Assembly: GCA_900549345.1 (NCBI GenBank) | Contig: UROC01000004.1 | Location: 1 to 56,939, forward strand | Origin: an uncultured Collinsella sp. | GTDB taxonomy: Bacteria > Actinomycetota > Coriobacteriia > Coriobacteriales > Coriobacteriaceae | Direction of reading: 5' to 3' | Length of the DNA stretch: 56,939 nt | Part shown: one piece after another, positions 1 to 8,811 of the stretch | Numbering within the stretch: the first letter of the stretch is position 1 | Layout: every line of letters starts with the position of its first letter | Made by a program: the position numbers and the translations under genes | Notes under the pieces: generated by a model | The model's input: the letters and a program-made list of their open reading frames with translations, nothing else | What the model was told of the DNA's origin: nothing | Database searches by the model: none

Positions 1-16
1 AGGATAGCCCGTCGCG

Positions 17-592
17 GTGACATCGGATTTATGTCAATCCTGGTCTAACAGAGCCAAAGATATTGCCGTCGACGCTAAAACACAGGACAGGTCCGGCACC
101 AACGCAAAATGGTCGAAAACCGTGCGCCCGCCGCGCCTGGGTGGAGCCGAGCGCGTGGGCGTGTTTGCCACGCGCAGCCCGTTTCGCCCTAATCCCATTG
201 GGCTTACCTGCGTCAAACTCGATCATGTCGAGCTTACCGACGATGGCCCCATCATCCATGTGCTAGGGGCCGATCTGCGCGACGGCACGCCCATCTACGA
301 CATTAAGCCCTACATTCCGTTTGCGGATTGCCATCCAGATGCGACCGGCGGCTGGATTGAGGATGCTCCGTGGCAAGAGCTCGATATCGAGTTCCCGCAA
401 GCGCTGCAGGATATGATTCCGCCCGCAAAGCTCCCCGGCTTGATAGAGGTCCTTCGCCAAGATCCGCGCCGCGCGGGTAGCAAACACGAGCCAAACCGCG
501 TCTACCATCTGGCTTACGCTGGGCTCGACATATCCTTTACGGTTGATGGAACCAGGTTGACGGTAATCGCCGTCAACGACGCGCGGGACTAG
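17..592 (+). CDS. trmO: TrmO/TsaA-like tRNA m6t6A37 methyltransferase, N-terminus missing or frameshifted
   Basis: TrmO transfers a methyl group from SAM to t6A37 of tRNAs reading ACY codons. The family core is clear: VRPPRLGG followed by GVFATRSPFRPNPIGLT (about residues 36-65), then the GTPIYDIKPYIPFAD block. The family normally has about 45 more N-terminal residues. Here an in-frame TAG at 5-7 precedes a GTG at 17 that has no convincing ribosome binding site. Frame 1 just upstream reads GDIGFMSILV before TAA at 46-48, which resembles the missing family segment ending near WSNRA. This suggests a one-base frameshift, but the window edge prevents proof. The C-terminal family domain looks intact. 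Confidence 0.75.
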   Translation: MTSDLCQSWSNRAKDIAVDAKTQDRSGTNAKWSKTVRPPRLGGAERVGVFATRSPFRPNPIGLTCVKLDHVELTDDGPIIHVLGADLRDGTPIYDIKPYIPFADCHPDATGGWIEDAPWQELDIEFPQALQDMIPPAKLPGLIEVLRQDPRRAGSKHEPNRVYHLAYAGLDISFTVDGTRLTVIAVNDARD

Positions 593-705
593 CCGGCCAT
601 TCGCCGGCGCCCGCCAAATTCAACGCCAAACCCTCATGACAAAATCGCCCACGCTGGTGGACAATAACGCCTACCAAAACAATCCGCTTTGCACGGGAGC
701 TCAGC

Positions 706-1920
706 ATGAAATACGACTTTACTTCGTTTATCGACCGCCACGGCATGGACGCCATCGCCGTTGACTCCTGGGGTGAAATCCCCGGCATGGCTCCGAACGC
801 GCCCGACGAGGGCTTCGACCGCATCCCCATGTGGGTGGCGGACATGAACTTTGCCACGGTGCCCACGGTCCAGGAGCACATCATTCAGCGCGCCCAGCAT
901 CCCATGTTTGGCTATTTCGATCCTCGCCCCGAGTACTTCGACCGCATCATCGAATGGCAGAGCCGCCGTAATGGCGTCGAGGGCCTGCTCCCGGAGCATA
1001 TCGGCTACGAAAACGGCGTGCTGGGCGGTGTCGTGTCGACGCTGCGCGCATATGTCCAGCCGGGCGATGCGGTACTGGTCCACAGTCCCACCTACATCGG
1101 CTTTACCAAGTCCATCGAGGCCGCGGGCTATCGCATTGTCCACAGCCCGCTTAAACTCGACGACCAGGGCGTGTGGCGTATGGACTTTGAGGACATGGAG
1201 CGCAAGCTCGCCCAAAACCACATCCATGCTGCGGTGTTCTGCTCGCCGCACAATCCCTGCGGCCGCGTATGGGAGCGCGACGAGATCGAGCGCGCCATGG
1301 ACATCTATCGCCAGCACGATTGTGTGGTGATCTCGGATGAGATTTGGTCCGATATCATCCTGCCGGGCCACAAGCATATCCCGACGCAGTCGGTGAGCGA
1401 GGATGCCCGCATGCGCACGGTCGCCCTCTATGCGCCGAGCAAGACGTTTAACCTGGCGGGCCTGGTCGGCAGCTACCACATCATCTATAACGAGACGCTG
1501 CGCGACCGCGTGTGCGCCGTGTCCAATAAGACCCACTACAACGAGATGAATGTCCTTTCGATGCACGCGCTTATCGGTGCCTACCAGCCGCAGGGCTACG
1601 AGTGGCTCGATGAGCTCAACGAGGTTATCGAGGGCAACATTGACTACTTCTGCGATTACGTGGACGAGCATTTTGAGGGCGTGTCCTATTCGCGCCCGCA
1701 GGGCACCTATATGGTGTTCCTGGACTGCACGGAGTGGTGCCGCGTGCATGGGCGCGATATTCAGTGGCTACTCGACGAGGGCACACGTGTGGGCGTGGGC
1801 TATCAGGACGGCCGTCCATTCCATGGACCTTGCCACATTCGCGTGAATCTGGCGCTGCCGCTTTCGCGTGTAAGGGAGGCGTGCGACCGCCTGGACCGCT
1901 ACGTTTTTAATGCACAGTAA
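706..1920 (+). CDS. PatB/MalY-type PLP aminotransferase (probable cystathionine beta-lyase)
   Basis: Fold-type I PLP enzyme of 404 residues, the usual length for the MalY/PatB family. These enzymes cleave cystathionine or cysteine by beta-elimination (C-S lyase). Visible family features are WVADMNF near residue 44, the SPHNPCGRVW segment, the DEIWSDI block that binds the PLP ring, and SKTFNLAG with the Schiff-base lysine at residue 246. A GGGAG ribosome binding site precedes the ATG. The gene stands alone between the trmO-like gene and the sensory operon. Methionine biosynthesis or cysteine degradation (H2S release) are both possible from sequence. Confidence 0.85.
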   Translation: MKYDFTSFIDRHGMDAIAVDSWGEIPGMAPNAPDEGFDRIPMWVADMNFATVPTVQEHIIQRAQHPMFGYFDPRPEYFDRIIEWQSRRNGVEGLLPEHIGYENGVLGGVVSTLRAYVQPGDAVLVHSPTYIGFTKSIEAAGYRIVHSPLKLDDQGVWRMDFEDMERKLAQNHIHAAVFCSPHNPCGRVWERDEIERAMDIYRQHDCVVISDEIWSDIILPGHKHIPTQSVSEDARMRTVALYAPSKTFNLAGLVGSYHIIYNETLRDRVCAVSNKTHYNEMNVLSMHALIGAYQPQGYEWLDELNEVIEGNIDYFCDYVDEHFEGVSYSRPQGTYMVFLDCTEWCRVHGRDIQWLLDEGTRVGVGYQDGRPFHGPCHIRVNLALPLSRVREACDRLDRYVFNAQ

Positions 1921-2062
1921 GTGAGCGCTGCATGTGGGGTTGTCTGCCAGATTGGCTGCAAGGCCCCGTATGGTAAAGCATCTGTAACCATTGAGCGCAA
2001 GCGCGGTTTTGTCTGCTAATATCTTTGCTCTTGAGTCTGTAAACAGGAACGTCTGGAGCTCG

Positions 2063-2932
2063 ATGAAAAGACCTCGTCGCTCGGCCGCCATATCGTTGTT
2101 TGTTGCGCTTGCAGTGGTGAGTGCCTTTGTCGTGGCGATAGCTGGCTGTTCCGGGTCGAATGACGGGGCCGCGGCGTCTGCATCAGAAGGCGCGGCCGCC
2201 TCGCAGGTCAAAGACGACAACCTTAAGACGCTCAACGTTGGCAGCGACCTCTATCCACCGTTTGTGTATAGCAACGAGTACGGCGATATTGTTGGCCTGG
2301 ATGTCGATATTTTGACCGAGGCTTTGGGCCGCATTGGCTACAAGCCAAAGTACCAGCTGATCGACTGGGAAAAGAAGAAAGAGCTGCTGGCGAGCGGCGA
2401 GCTCGATTGCGTCATGGGCAGCTTTAGTATGACGGGTCGCGAAAACGAATATCGCTGGGCCGGCCCGTACCTTGCGAGCCGCCAGGTGGTCGCGGTCGAT
2501 CCCGAGAGCGATATCTACACGCTTGCCGATCTTGAGGGTAAGGTCGTGGCGGTCCAGTCCACCACCAAGCCCGAGTCGATTCTGCTCAATCGTACCAGTG
2601 AAAACGTTCCGCAGATCAAGGAGCTCTACAGCTTTTCGGACCGCTCGTACCTGAACCCGGCGCTCGTCGAGGGCCTGGTCGATGCCATCGCCGCGCATGA
2701 GTCCTCGCTGCTTACTTACGAAAAAGACTATGGTGTGACGTATCGCATTCTGTCTGAGCCGCTGCTGGAGGTTGGGTTGGGCACCGCTTTCGATCTCAAC
2801 GACACACGCGGCATTGACGTTAAGCTCACCCATGCCTATCAAGAAATGCTTGCCGATGGCACCATGGAACGCCTGGTGTCAAAGTACTATGATGACCCTA
2901 CGCCGTTTTTGAATGTGGAGGGCCTGTCATGA
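2063..2932 (+). CDS. Transporter-type substrate-binding lipoprotein (SBP family 3), sensory
   Basis: Periplasmic-binding-fold protein of 289 residues, amino acid/polar solute (bac_SBP_3) type. The chosen ATG has GGAG six bases upstream; an in-frame ATG 24 codons earlier adds a non-signal-like extension. The N-terminus is a lipoprotein signal: KRPRR, a hydrophobic core, then lipobox AIAG-C with Cys29. The LNVGSDLYPPF start and GLDVDILTEAL block are typical of the fold. No ABC permease or ATPase follows. The stop overlaps the next ATG (ATGA), tying it to a membrane histidine kinase, so it probably presents a ligand to that kinase rather than to a transporter. Confidence 0.85.
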   Translation: MKRPRRSAAISLFVALAVVSAFVVAIAGCSGSNDGAAASASEGAAASQVKDDNLKTLNVGSDLYPPFVYSNEYGDIVGLDVDILTEALGRIGYKPKYQLIDWEKKKELLASGELDCVMGSFSMTGRENEYRWAGPYLASRQVVAVDPESDIYTLADLEGKVVAVQSTTKPESILLNRTSENVPQIKELYSFSDRSYLNPALVEGLVDAIAAHESSLLTYEKDYGVTYRILSEPLLEVGLGTAFDLNDTRGIDVKLTHAYQEMLADGTMERLVSKYYDDPTPFLNVEGLS

Positions 2933-5121
2933 TTGATGCGTCCGACCACACCGCTCAGGAGCGGGGCGATCGTTCGGCACGGGAATGGCTCATCGTCGTC
3001 CTGTTGGGGATAGCGCTCTCGATTGTTGCCGGCGTGACGAGCTACGCCTACACGACAGCTCAGGCCGAACAGCGCTTTGCCGACGTTGTCGATTACGTGG
3101 CGACACAGAGCCTTTCCTACGATGCGTTCAACAGCGCCTATGCGACCAAAAACCTGATTCGCGTTATGGAGATCGCCGGAGAGGCGGCGCGCGATATGGA
3201 GCGCGACGGCTCGGTGGATAACGCTACGTTGGAGCAATATGCTGACCAGTTTAATGTGACAGCGCTGATCGTAACGGATGCATCGGGCAACTTGGTGTCC
3301 GAGTCCTCGAAGGATGACGTGGGCTACGAGTCGCTCGCTGCGAATCTCAAAGAGGCGCCTGTGCTGGAGGTGGCAGCCCATCCGCTTAAGTCCTATACCG
3401 CTCGCATTACGCTTGCGGACGATTCGGTCGCAGACATTGGCTGCGTGGCCCGGCGGGACGGTGAGGGCATCGTTGTCGCGGTGAGGCACCAGAGCGCCAA
3501 GGCGGTCGCGAGCAATACGCTCAAGTTGCAGAGCTTGCTCGATGGTTATGAGACCATCGATAGCGGCAATATCGTGATCGAAAACGACGGTAAGGTCGTT
3601 GCGACCAACGCTGTTGAGCCCGCCGTGTCAGGCGTGTTCGATTTGCCTGCGACGGATGCCATCGTTGTCAACGGCATTAAGGAGCGTTGCTTGGCTGGTA
3701 AGGTCAGATTGGTTAACGACAGCGGTGAGTGGTATCTGGGCACATTTGGTAAAGCGCGCGATTTTTACGTGTACACCTATGCTCCCGCGCAGCGTTACTT
3801 TGAGGTTGTTGCCGCTGTTGTTGCCAGTGTGTTGGCACTCTACGGCGGTGTTATAGCCACTGTTGTGTTGGTGCGCCGCCGCGCCGAGAGCCAACGCTTT
3901 GCCGACCTGTTGCTGCAGGAGCGCGACTATGGCGACAAGCTGGCAAAAGCGGCGCGCGAAGCTTCGTCTGCCAACTCTGCAAAGACGGAGTTCCTGCGTC
4001 GCATGAGTCACGACCTGCGCACGCCCATCAACGGCATTCGCGGTATGGTCGAGGTGGGCAATGCCAACGCGGACGACTTGCAAAAGCAGACTGAGTGCCG
4101 CTCAAAGATCTGGACGGCGTCGGGACTGCTGCTCGACCTTGCGAACGAGGCACTCGATATGAGCCGCTTGGAGAGCGGGCAGGTCGACCTGAATCTCGTG
4201 CCTACAGATATGGTGGCCCTCAACCGTGAGGTGTGCGATATCCTGGAGCGCCAGGCCGAGGAGCGCCTGGTGACAATTATCTGCGACCAACGGACTCTTG
4301 ATCATCCCTATGCCCGGGTGAGCGTGACGCACCTCAAGCGCCTGTTGCTCAATATTGCCGGTAATGCCGTCAAGTACAACCGCCAGGGCGGCTATGTTCG
4401 CCTGACATGCCGCGAGGTGGAGCCGGTGGACGGTGTCCCCGTCTATGAATACACGATCGCCGATAACGGCATTGGCATGAGCGAGGAGTTTCAACAGCAC
4501 CTCTACGAGCCGTTCAGCCGCGAGGAACAGCAGGTGGAAGGCGCTTCATCGGGAACTGGCCTGGGCGCGTCTATTGCCAAACAGTTGGTCGAGCTTATGG
4601 GCGGAACCATGAGCTTTACGAGCGCCTTGGGGCGGGGGACGACGTTTACCATTTGCCTGCCGTTTGAGAAGTGCAAGAGTTCCGAGATTCCCCAGGCAGT
4701 TCGCGTGGATGCAGGCGACAGCGACGTGATCCAGGGCCTGCGTGTTTTGCTCGTAGAGGATAACGACCTGAATGCCGAGATCGCACAGTTTACGCTCGAC
4801 CGCGCCGGTGCCGTCGTGACACATGTTAAAGATGGCGAGTCTGCCGTCGAGACGTTTGCCGCGAGCGCGCCGCACGAGTACGACGTGGTATTGATGGACA
4901 TCATGATGCCCGGCATCGATGGCCTTGAGGCCACGCGTCAGATTCGAGCGCTCGATCGCGAGGACGCCGCGACCACGCCGATTATCGCCGTGAGCGCCAA
5001 TGCCTTTGCCGACGACCGTAGGCTTTCGCGCGAGGCGGGCATGAACGCGCATCTGAGCAAACCCGTGAGTTCTCAGGATCTCGTTGAGGCGCTTGCGCAC
5101 ATAGCCGCCGACGCTTCATAA
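2929..5121 (+). CDS. Membrane hybrid sensor histidine kinase with receiver domain
   Basis: 730 residues. TM1 about 20-40 and TM2 about 291-314 enclose an extracytoplasmic sensor of about 250 residues that I cannot assign to a named fold. Then come a HisKA domain with MSHDLRTPINGI (phospho-accepting His361), an HATPase_c domain (NIAGNAVKYN, DNGIGMS, GTGLGASIAKQLVELMGG), and a C-terminal receiver with LMDIMMPGIDG (Asp657). It overlaps the upstream binding lipoprotein by 4 nt, so the pair is probably translationally coupled. No HPt domain or DNA-binding response regulator is in the window, so its output partner is unknown. The architecture parallels the neighbouring 5712-8516 protein. Confidence 0.92.
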   Translation: MIDASDHTAQERGDRSAREWLIVVLLGIALSIVAGVTSYAYTTAQAEQRFADVVDYVATQSLSYDAFNSAYATKNLIRVMEIAGEAARDMERDGSVDNATLEQYADQFNVTALIVTDASGNLVSESSKDDVGYESLAANLKEAPVLEVAAHPLKSYTARITLADDSVADIGCVARRDGEGIVVAVRHQSAKAVASNTLKLQSLLDGYETIDSGNIVIENDGKVVATNAVEPAVSGVFDLPATDAIVVNGIKERCLAGKVRLVNDSGEWYLGTFGKARDFYVYTYAPAQRYFEVVAAVVASVLALYGGVIATVVLVRRRAESQRFADLLLQERDYGDKLAKAAREASSANSAKTEFLRRMSHDLRTPINGIRGMVEVGNANADDLQKQTECRSKIWTASGLLLDLANEALDMSRLESGQVDLNLVPTDMVALNREVCDILERQAEERLVTIICDQRTLDHPYARVSVTHLKRLLLNIAGNAVKYNRQGGYVRLTCREVEPVDGVPVYEYTIADNGIGMSEEFQQHLYEPFSREEQQVEGASSGTGLGASIAKQLVELMGGTMSFTSALGRGTTFTICLPFEKCKSSEIPQAVRVDAGDSDVIQGLRVLLVEDNDLNAEIAQFTLDRAGAVVTHVKDGESAVETFAASAPHEYDVVLMDIMMPGIDGLEATRQIRALDREDAATTPIIAVSANAFADDRRLSREAGMNAHLSKPVSSQDLVEALAHIAADAS

Positions 5122-5128
5122 ACAAATA

Positions 5129-5166
5129 GCTCGGTTCCAATACTGGTTGGAACCGAGCCATTTTGC
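5129..5166. terminator. Bidirectional intrinsic terminator between convergent operons
   Basis: A perfect 12-bp stem (5129-5140 with 5147-5158; arm GCTCGGTTCCAA), a 6-nt loop, and a T-rich tail (CATTTTGCTATTT) downstream on the + strand. It sits just after the histidine kinase stop and before the 3' end of the convergent PNPOx-like gene. Confidence 0.85.
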
Positions 5167-5190
5167 TATTTGCAGGACCTGTTTTTGGGC

Positions 5191-5670
5191 TTACTTTTCA
5201 TGGATCTGCTTGCCGCAAAGATGCTCAATCGAAATCTCGTAGAGTTGGACGCCCTTGATGTCTTTGGCGATTTCCTCTTCAACTTCTTCGGCAGAGGGGT
5301 AGTACTTAAGCGCGAGCTGGCGGACTTTGTCCTCGATAAACGCAGGTGTCTCATCTACCAGACGGCAACGACCAAAGACAACGGCACTCATAACGTAGGG
5401 AGCCCAGTCGCCGTCCTTGTACCACTCGTTGCCGTAAACGGTAAAGCAGACTTTATCGTCACGCCTGAGCGAATCGACCTTGTGGCCGGCCTTGGCGCCA
5501 TGGAAATAAATCTTGTCGTGCTCGGCGTCAAAGAAGTAGTTGACGGGAATGGCATAGGGGTAGCCATCATCGCCGTTGACGGCAAAGACGCCGCGCTTGC
5601 AGGTAGCGAGCAGTTCGCGCGCTTCCTCGTCGGTGATGGCGCGTTTCTTTCGACGTAAGGGCCTAAACAT
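5191..5670 (-). CDS. PNPOx/NimA-like flavin-binding split-barrel protein
   Basis: 159-residue protein of the pyridoxamine-5'-phosphate oxidase-like superfamily. The pattern is ITDEEARELL..GVFAVNGDDGYPYAIPVNYFFD..IYFHGAKAGHK, typical of the small NimA/HugZ-like FMN or haem-binding split barrels found in gut anaerobes. The ATG has AAGGAAG upstream. Members reduce nitro compounds or quinones, or have unknown substrates, so the exact reaction cannot be given. The charged C-terminus (EEVEEEIAKDIKG) is a likely dimer-interface helix. It is a single gene between two sensory loci and is probably not functionally linked to them. Confidence 0.8.
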   Translation of the reverse strand: MFRPLRRKKRAITDEEARELLATCKRGVFAVNGDDGYPYAIPVNYFFDAEHDKIYFHGAKAGHKVDSLRRDDKVCFTVYGNEWYKDGDWAPYVMSAVVFGRCRLVDETPAFIEDKVRQLALKYYPSAEEVEEEIAKDIKGVQLYEISIEHLCGKQIHEK

Positions 5671-5711
5671 CGTTGGCTTCCTTTCTACTGCGCATGGTGG
5701 TTGAGCACAAA

Positions 5712-8516
5712 CTATAGCGAAACAGCCCCGTTTTTCTTGATACAGGCGAGTATGTTTTTGAGCTTGTTAAAGTCGAGCGGTTTGGGCAGATGGGCGTTCA
5801 TGCCAGCGTCGTGTGCCGCCTTGGCGTCTTCGGCAAAGGCGTTGGCGGTGAGCGCGATGGTGGGGATGTCGGCCGCATCGGCCTTTTCGCTCAGGCGGAT
5901 CGCGCGGGTTGCCTCGTAGCCGTCCATGCCCGGCATCATGATGTCCATTAGAATCGCATCGAAGCTACCCGCGGGACGGCCAACGTATAGGTCGACCGCT
6001 TCGTTGCCGTCGGCGGCGCGAGTTACGACGATGCCCTCGCTTTCGAGCAGAGCCTGGGCAATCTCGGCATTGAGCTCGTTATCTTCTGCCAAAAGAACGT
6101 TCATGTCTGCAAGCGAGCAACTGTATGCCTGCTCGTCCGTACGTTCTTTTGCCTGAGGGTTCTTGTCGATCTCGAGCGGAATCTGGACGTTAAACGTACT
6201 TCCCACGCCAACCTCACTCGAAATCTCAATCGTGCCGCCCATCATATCGATGAGCGATTTGACGATAGACATGCCAATGCCGGTTCCTTGGAACTTGCTG
6301 CGCGCATCGTTGCCTTCCTGGGCAAACGGCTCGTAAATGTGTGCCAAAAACTCGGATGTCATACCAATGCCGGTATCCGAGACGCTAAAGCAAAACACGG
6401 CGTGCTCGTCGTCGACCGGTTTGATGGTCGATGAGAACGTGACGGTGCCTCCGTGCTTGTTGTACTTGATGCTGTTGTCGAGCAGGTTGACAAGGATCTG
6501 CCGAATATGGGTGGGGCTGCCGATCATATATTGGTCGACAGCGTAGGGCTCGCTGGTGTCGAGCATGGTTATGCCGCGGTCCGATGCGCGGAGCTTGCAC
6601 AGTACGAGCGCATTGTCGCACAGCTCTTTAAGGTTGAATGATTCGTGCTCGAGCGTCACTTTGCGCTCCTCGATCCTGCCCATCTCGAGGATGTCGTTAA
6701 TCAGTGACAGAAGGTGATTGGCGGCAACGCGCGCCTTGGCGCGGCTTTCGCGGGCGACCTGCATGTCGCCTTCTCTCAATTCCTCAATTTCGATAAGGCC
6801 CAGGATGCCGTTGAGCGGCGTGCGGATGTCGTGGCTCATGCGCGTGAGGAAAGCGGTTTTGGCGGCGTTGGCGGCATCGGCTTTCTGCCGTTCCTCCTGT
6901 GCGCGGTAAAGCGACCAGACAAGGATGACGATGCCGGTGAGCAAAATGCAAATGACGACTGCCGCAATGACGATGCGGTTGCGGTAGAGAAGTCGGAACG
7001 CATCCGATTCTTGCGCCGAGTACGATGTGGGGAAATAGCTGTTTGCAGAGAGCGATTCACCTGCATTGACGATGCCCTTATTGATGATTCCCAGCAGCTC
7101 GGGCTTGCCGCGCGAAATTAAACACGATAGTTGTGCCGTGTTGGTGAGTTCCTGTGTTTCGAAATCCTCGATGTCGTAGATGTCGCGGAGAGTTTCCAGG
7201 CGCGTGCTGGGGACAATGATGCAACGTGCCTTCCCCTCATCGAGGGCTTTGAGCACCTCGCCGTCATTCGAATACTCGGTTACCGTTGCGTTCGGAAAGA
7301 GACTTTCGAGCTCAAAACGGTTAACGATTGTGCTCTTTGTACAAGCGATGTTCTTAAGGTCGCTGTTCAGGTTTTTGCCACTGTGAATGGCGGTCAGCGA
7401 AACCGTTCCCATCGAGTTTGACTGGATGACCCCTGTCTGCTCGGCGAGCCAGTAGTCGCGAAACAACGGCAGGGCGACATCGATGGTCCCGTTGGAAAGG
7501 GCTTTGATCATTTGTTTGTTGCTCGAGAGTGCGATTGTTTTGACCGTAATGCCAAACTTGTCGTGCAACGTCGTTGCAAGCGAGGCGAGCGACCCTTCCA
7601 TCTCGCCGTCGTCATTTTGCGTACAGTAGGGAAGTTGGTTTTTAAGATAGCCGATCGTGATGGTATTGCCGTTTTCTTTGAGCCAGGTGGTCTCGGGGCC
7701 GGTGAGCGATGACGAGCCACTGTTTTGGGTCGAGTAACTCGATTTGACTTCCTCGTTATAGCGCGGGTTATCGCGGGCGATGGTCGTCATGGCGGCGTTG
7801 ATGTCGTTCATCAGATCAGGGCGGCTTTTGGGAACGGCAAAATAGTAGTCGCTCGAGCCTACGTAGAACATGGGTGACGCATCGGGCGACGAAATGGTGT
7901 CGTTCATGATGACGGCGTCGACCTCGCCGTCTGCAAGCGCCTCAAAGAGGGCACTGCCGGTGTCGATTTCTTTATAGGTGCAGGTAACGCCTTCGTCGGC
8001 GAGCCACTGCTGGCCGACGATAGTTTGCATAACGCCAGAGTTGCAGCCGATGGTGAGGCCTTGGAGCGCCTGGGGGTCACCCTTGGCCAGGTCGTCGCGG
8101 TCGGGCCTGGCGTAGATGTAGTAGCGCTCGGTGCCCTCGGGGTTCGAGGAAAAGAGCAGCTTCTGCTCGCGTTCTGCCGAATACGAGATGTTGGGCATGA
8201 GGTCGATTTCGCCTGCCTCGAGCATGTCCATAAGCTCGGAGAAGGTGCCGCTAACGTATTCGTATTGCCAGCCCTTTGTGTAATACGAGAGGGTCTGGAG
8301 GTACTCGTAGCCCCATCCCGAGAGACGCTCGCCCGGCGTGCCTTCCTGGAAGCCTTTGTTGTTGACGAGCCAGCCAACGCGGACCGTCTTGACCTGCTGG
8401 TCGGAGTCGGCGGCAAAGGCTGGGGTGGGCATGACGGCGCTCAGTAGTGTGAGCGCAGCAAGCGCGACGGCTAGGGTGCGATATAGGGCTAAGCGAAGGA
8501 CGGCGGAAGGTTTCAC
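5712..8516 (-). CDS. BvgS/EvgS-type hybrid histidine kinase with two binding domains
   Basis: 934 residues from a GTG with AGGA six bases upstream; an ATG at 8549 would add 11 residues but has no good ribosome binding site. Signal peptide ends near TPAFA-AD (about residue 35). Two tandem bac_SBP_3 domains occupy about 40-260 and 275-500. One TM helix (about 515-537) is followed by HisKA with MSHDIRTPLNGI (His562), HATPase_c (NLLDNSIKYN, DTGIGM, GTGIGMS) and a receiver with LMDIMMPGMDG (Asp858). No cytoplasmic PAS or HPt domain is obvious. It fuses into one chain the modules that are split between the 2063 and 2929 genes, which face it across the terminator. Confidence 0.92.
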   Translation of the reverse strand: MKPSAVLRLALYRTLAVALAALTLLSAVMPTPAFAADSDQQVKTVRVGWLVNNKGFQEGTPGERLSGWGYEYLQTLSYYTKGWQYEYVSGTFSELMDMLEAGEIDLMPNISYSAEREQKLLFSSNPEGTERYYIYARPDRDDLAKGDPQALQGLTIGCNSGVMQTIVGQQWLADEGVTCTYKEIDTGSALFEALADGEVDAVIMNDTISSPDASPMFYVGSSDYYFAVPKSRPDLMNDINAAMTTIARDNPRYNEEVKSSYSTQNSGSSSLTGPETTWLKENGNTITIGYLKNQLPYCTQNDDGEMEGSLASLATTLHDKFGITVKTIALSSNKQMIKALSNGTIDVALPLFRDYWLAEQTGVIQSNSMGTVSLTAIHSGKNLNSDLKNIACTKSTIVNRFELESLFPNATVTEYSNDGEVLKALDEGKARCIIVPSTRLETLRDIYDIEDFETQELTNTAQLSCLISRGKPELLGIINKGIVNAGESLSANSYFPTSYSAQESDAFRLLYRNRIVIAAVVICILLTGIVILVWSLYRAQEERQKADAANAAKTAFLTRMSHDIRTPLNGILGLIEIEELREGDMQVARESRAKARVAANHLLSLINDILEMGRIEERKVTLEHESFNLKELCDNALVLCKLRASDRGITMLDTSEPYAVDQYMIGSPTHIRQILVNLLDNSIKYNKHGGTVTFSSTIKPVDDEHAVFCFSVSDTGIGMTSEFLAHIYEPFAQEGNDARSKFQGTGIGMSIVKSLIDMMGGTIEISSEVGVGSTFNVQIPLEIDKNPQAKERTDEQAYSCSLADMNVLLAEDNELNAEIAQALLESEGIVVTRAADGNEAVDLYVGRPAGSFDAILMDIMMPGMDGYEATRAIRLSEKADAADIPTIALTANAFAEDAKAAHDAGMNAHLPKPLDFNKLKNILACIKKNGAVSL

Positions 8517-8579
8517 AGGCAATCCTATCGAGTCGAGATAATACCGCATAAGGATACCAGCTCAGCTTGCCTAACATCC

Positions 8580-8732
8580 GGCACTTAGGGACGTTCCCAA
8601 TCTGTCCGGCAGTTGTAGTAGTCATTGGGGACGTTCTTAAACGACTAGTCGCCGGGGACACTCTTTGCCGGAGTTGGCACTTAGGGACGTTCCTTATGTG
8701 CCGGCGGTTGGGGACAGTCCCTTTCTGCCAGC
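8580..8732. repeat. Cluster of GGGAC-core hairpin elements
   Basis: Intergenic cluster with five occurrences of a GGGAC core (GGGACGTTC twice as TTAGGGACGTTCC, once as TTGGGGACGTTC, plus GGGGACACTC and GGGGACAGTCCC). Several are flanked by complementary arms: TAGTCATT/AACGACTA at 8618-8647 with one mismatch, and GGCAC/GTGCC at 8676-8703. The same units recur at 22262-22377. The cluster lies between the divergent kinase and K+ channel genes. No coding potential is seen in 8517-8764. Confidence 0.75.
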
Positions 8733-8764
8733 ACAAAAGGAGCGTTCTCGAGTGCCGAGTGTGG

Positions 8765-8770
8765 GACAAT
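8765..8770 (+). promoter_or_regulatory. Candidate -10 box (GACAAT) for the K+ channel gene
   Basis: The TGGGACAAT context recurs as a -10-like element upstream of rsmJ (24145) and, as TGCGACAAT, of the rlmA-like gene (22394). The position, about 40 nt before the ATG, fits. No good -35 hexamer is seen. Confidence 0.4.
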
Positions 8771-8811
8771 ACCGAACGAACATGATTGGACGCTTGGGAA
8801 AAGGGGTCGCG

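Noticed and set aside
634..1749. Long minus-strand ORF of 371 codons opposite the aminotransferase gene
   Set aside because: It is a shadow in GC-rich DNA; its product is rich in His, Arg and Ala without any known motif, while the + strand frame has clear PLP-enzyme motifs.
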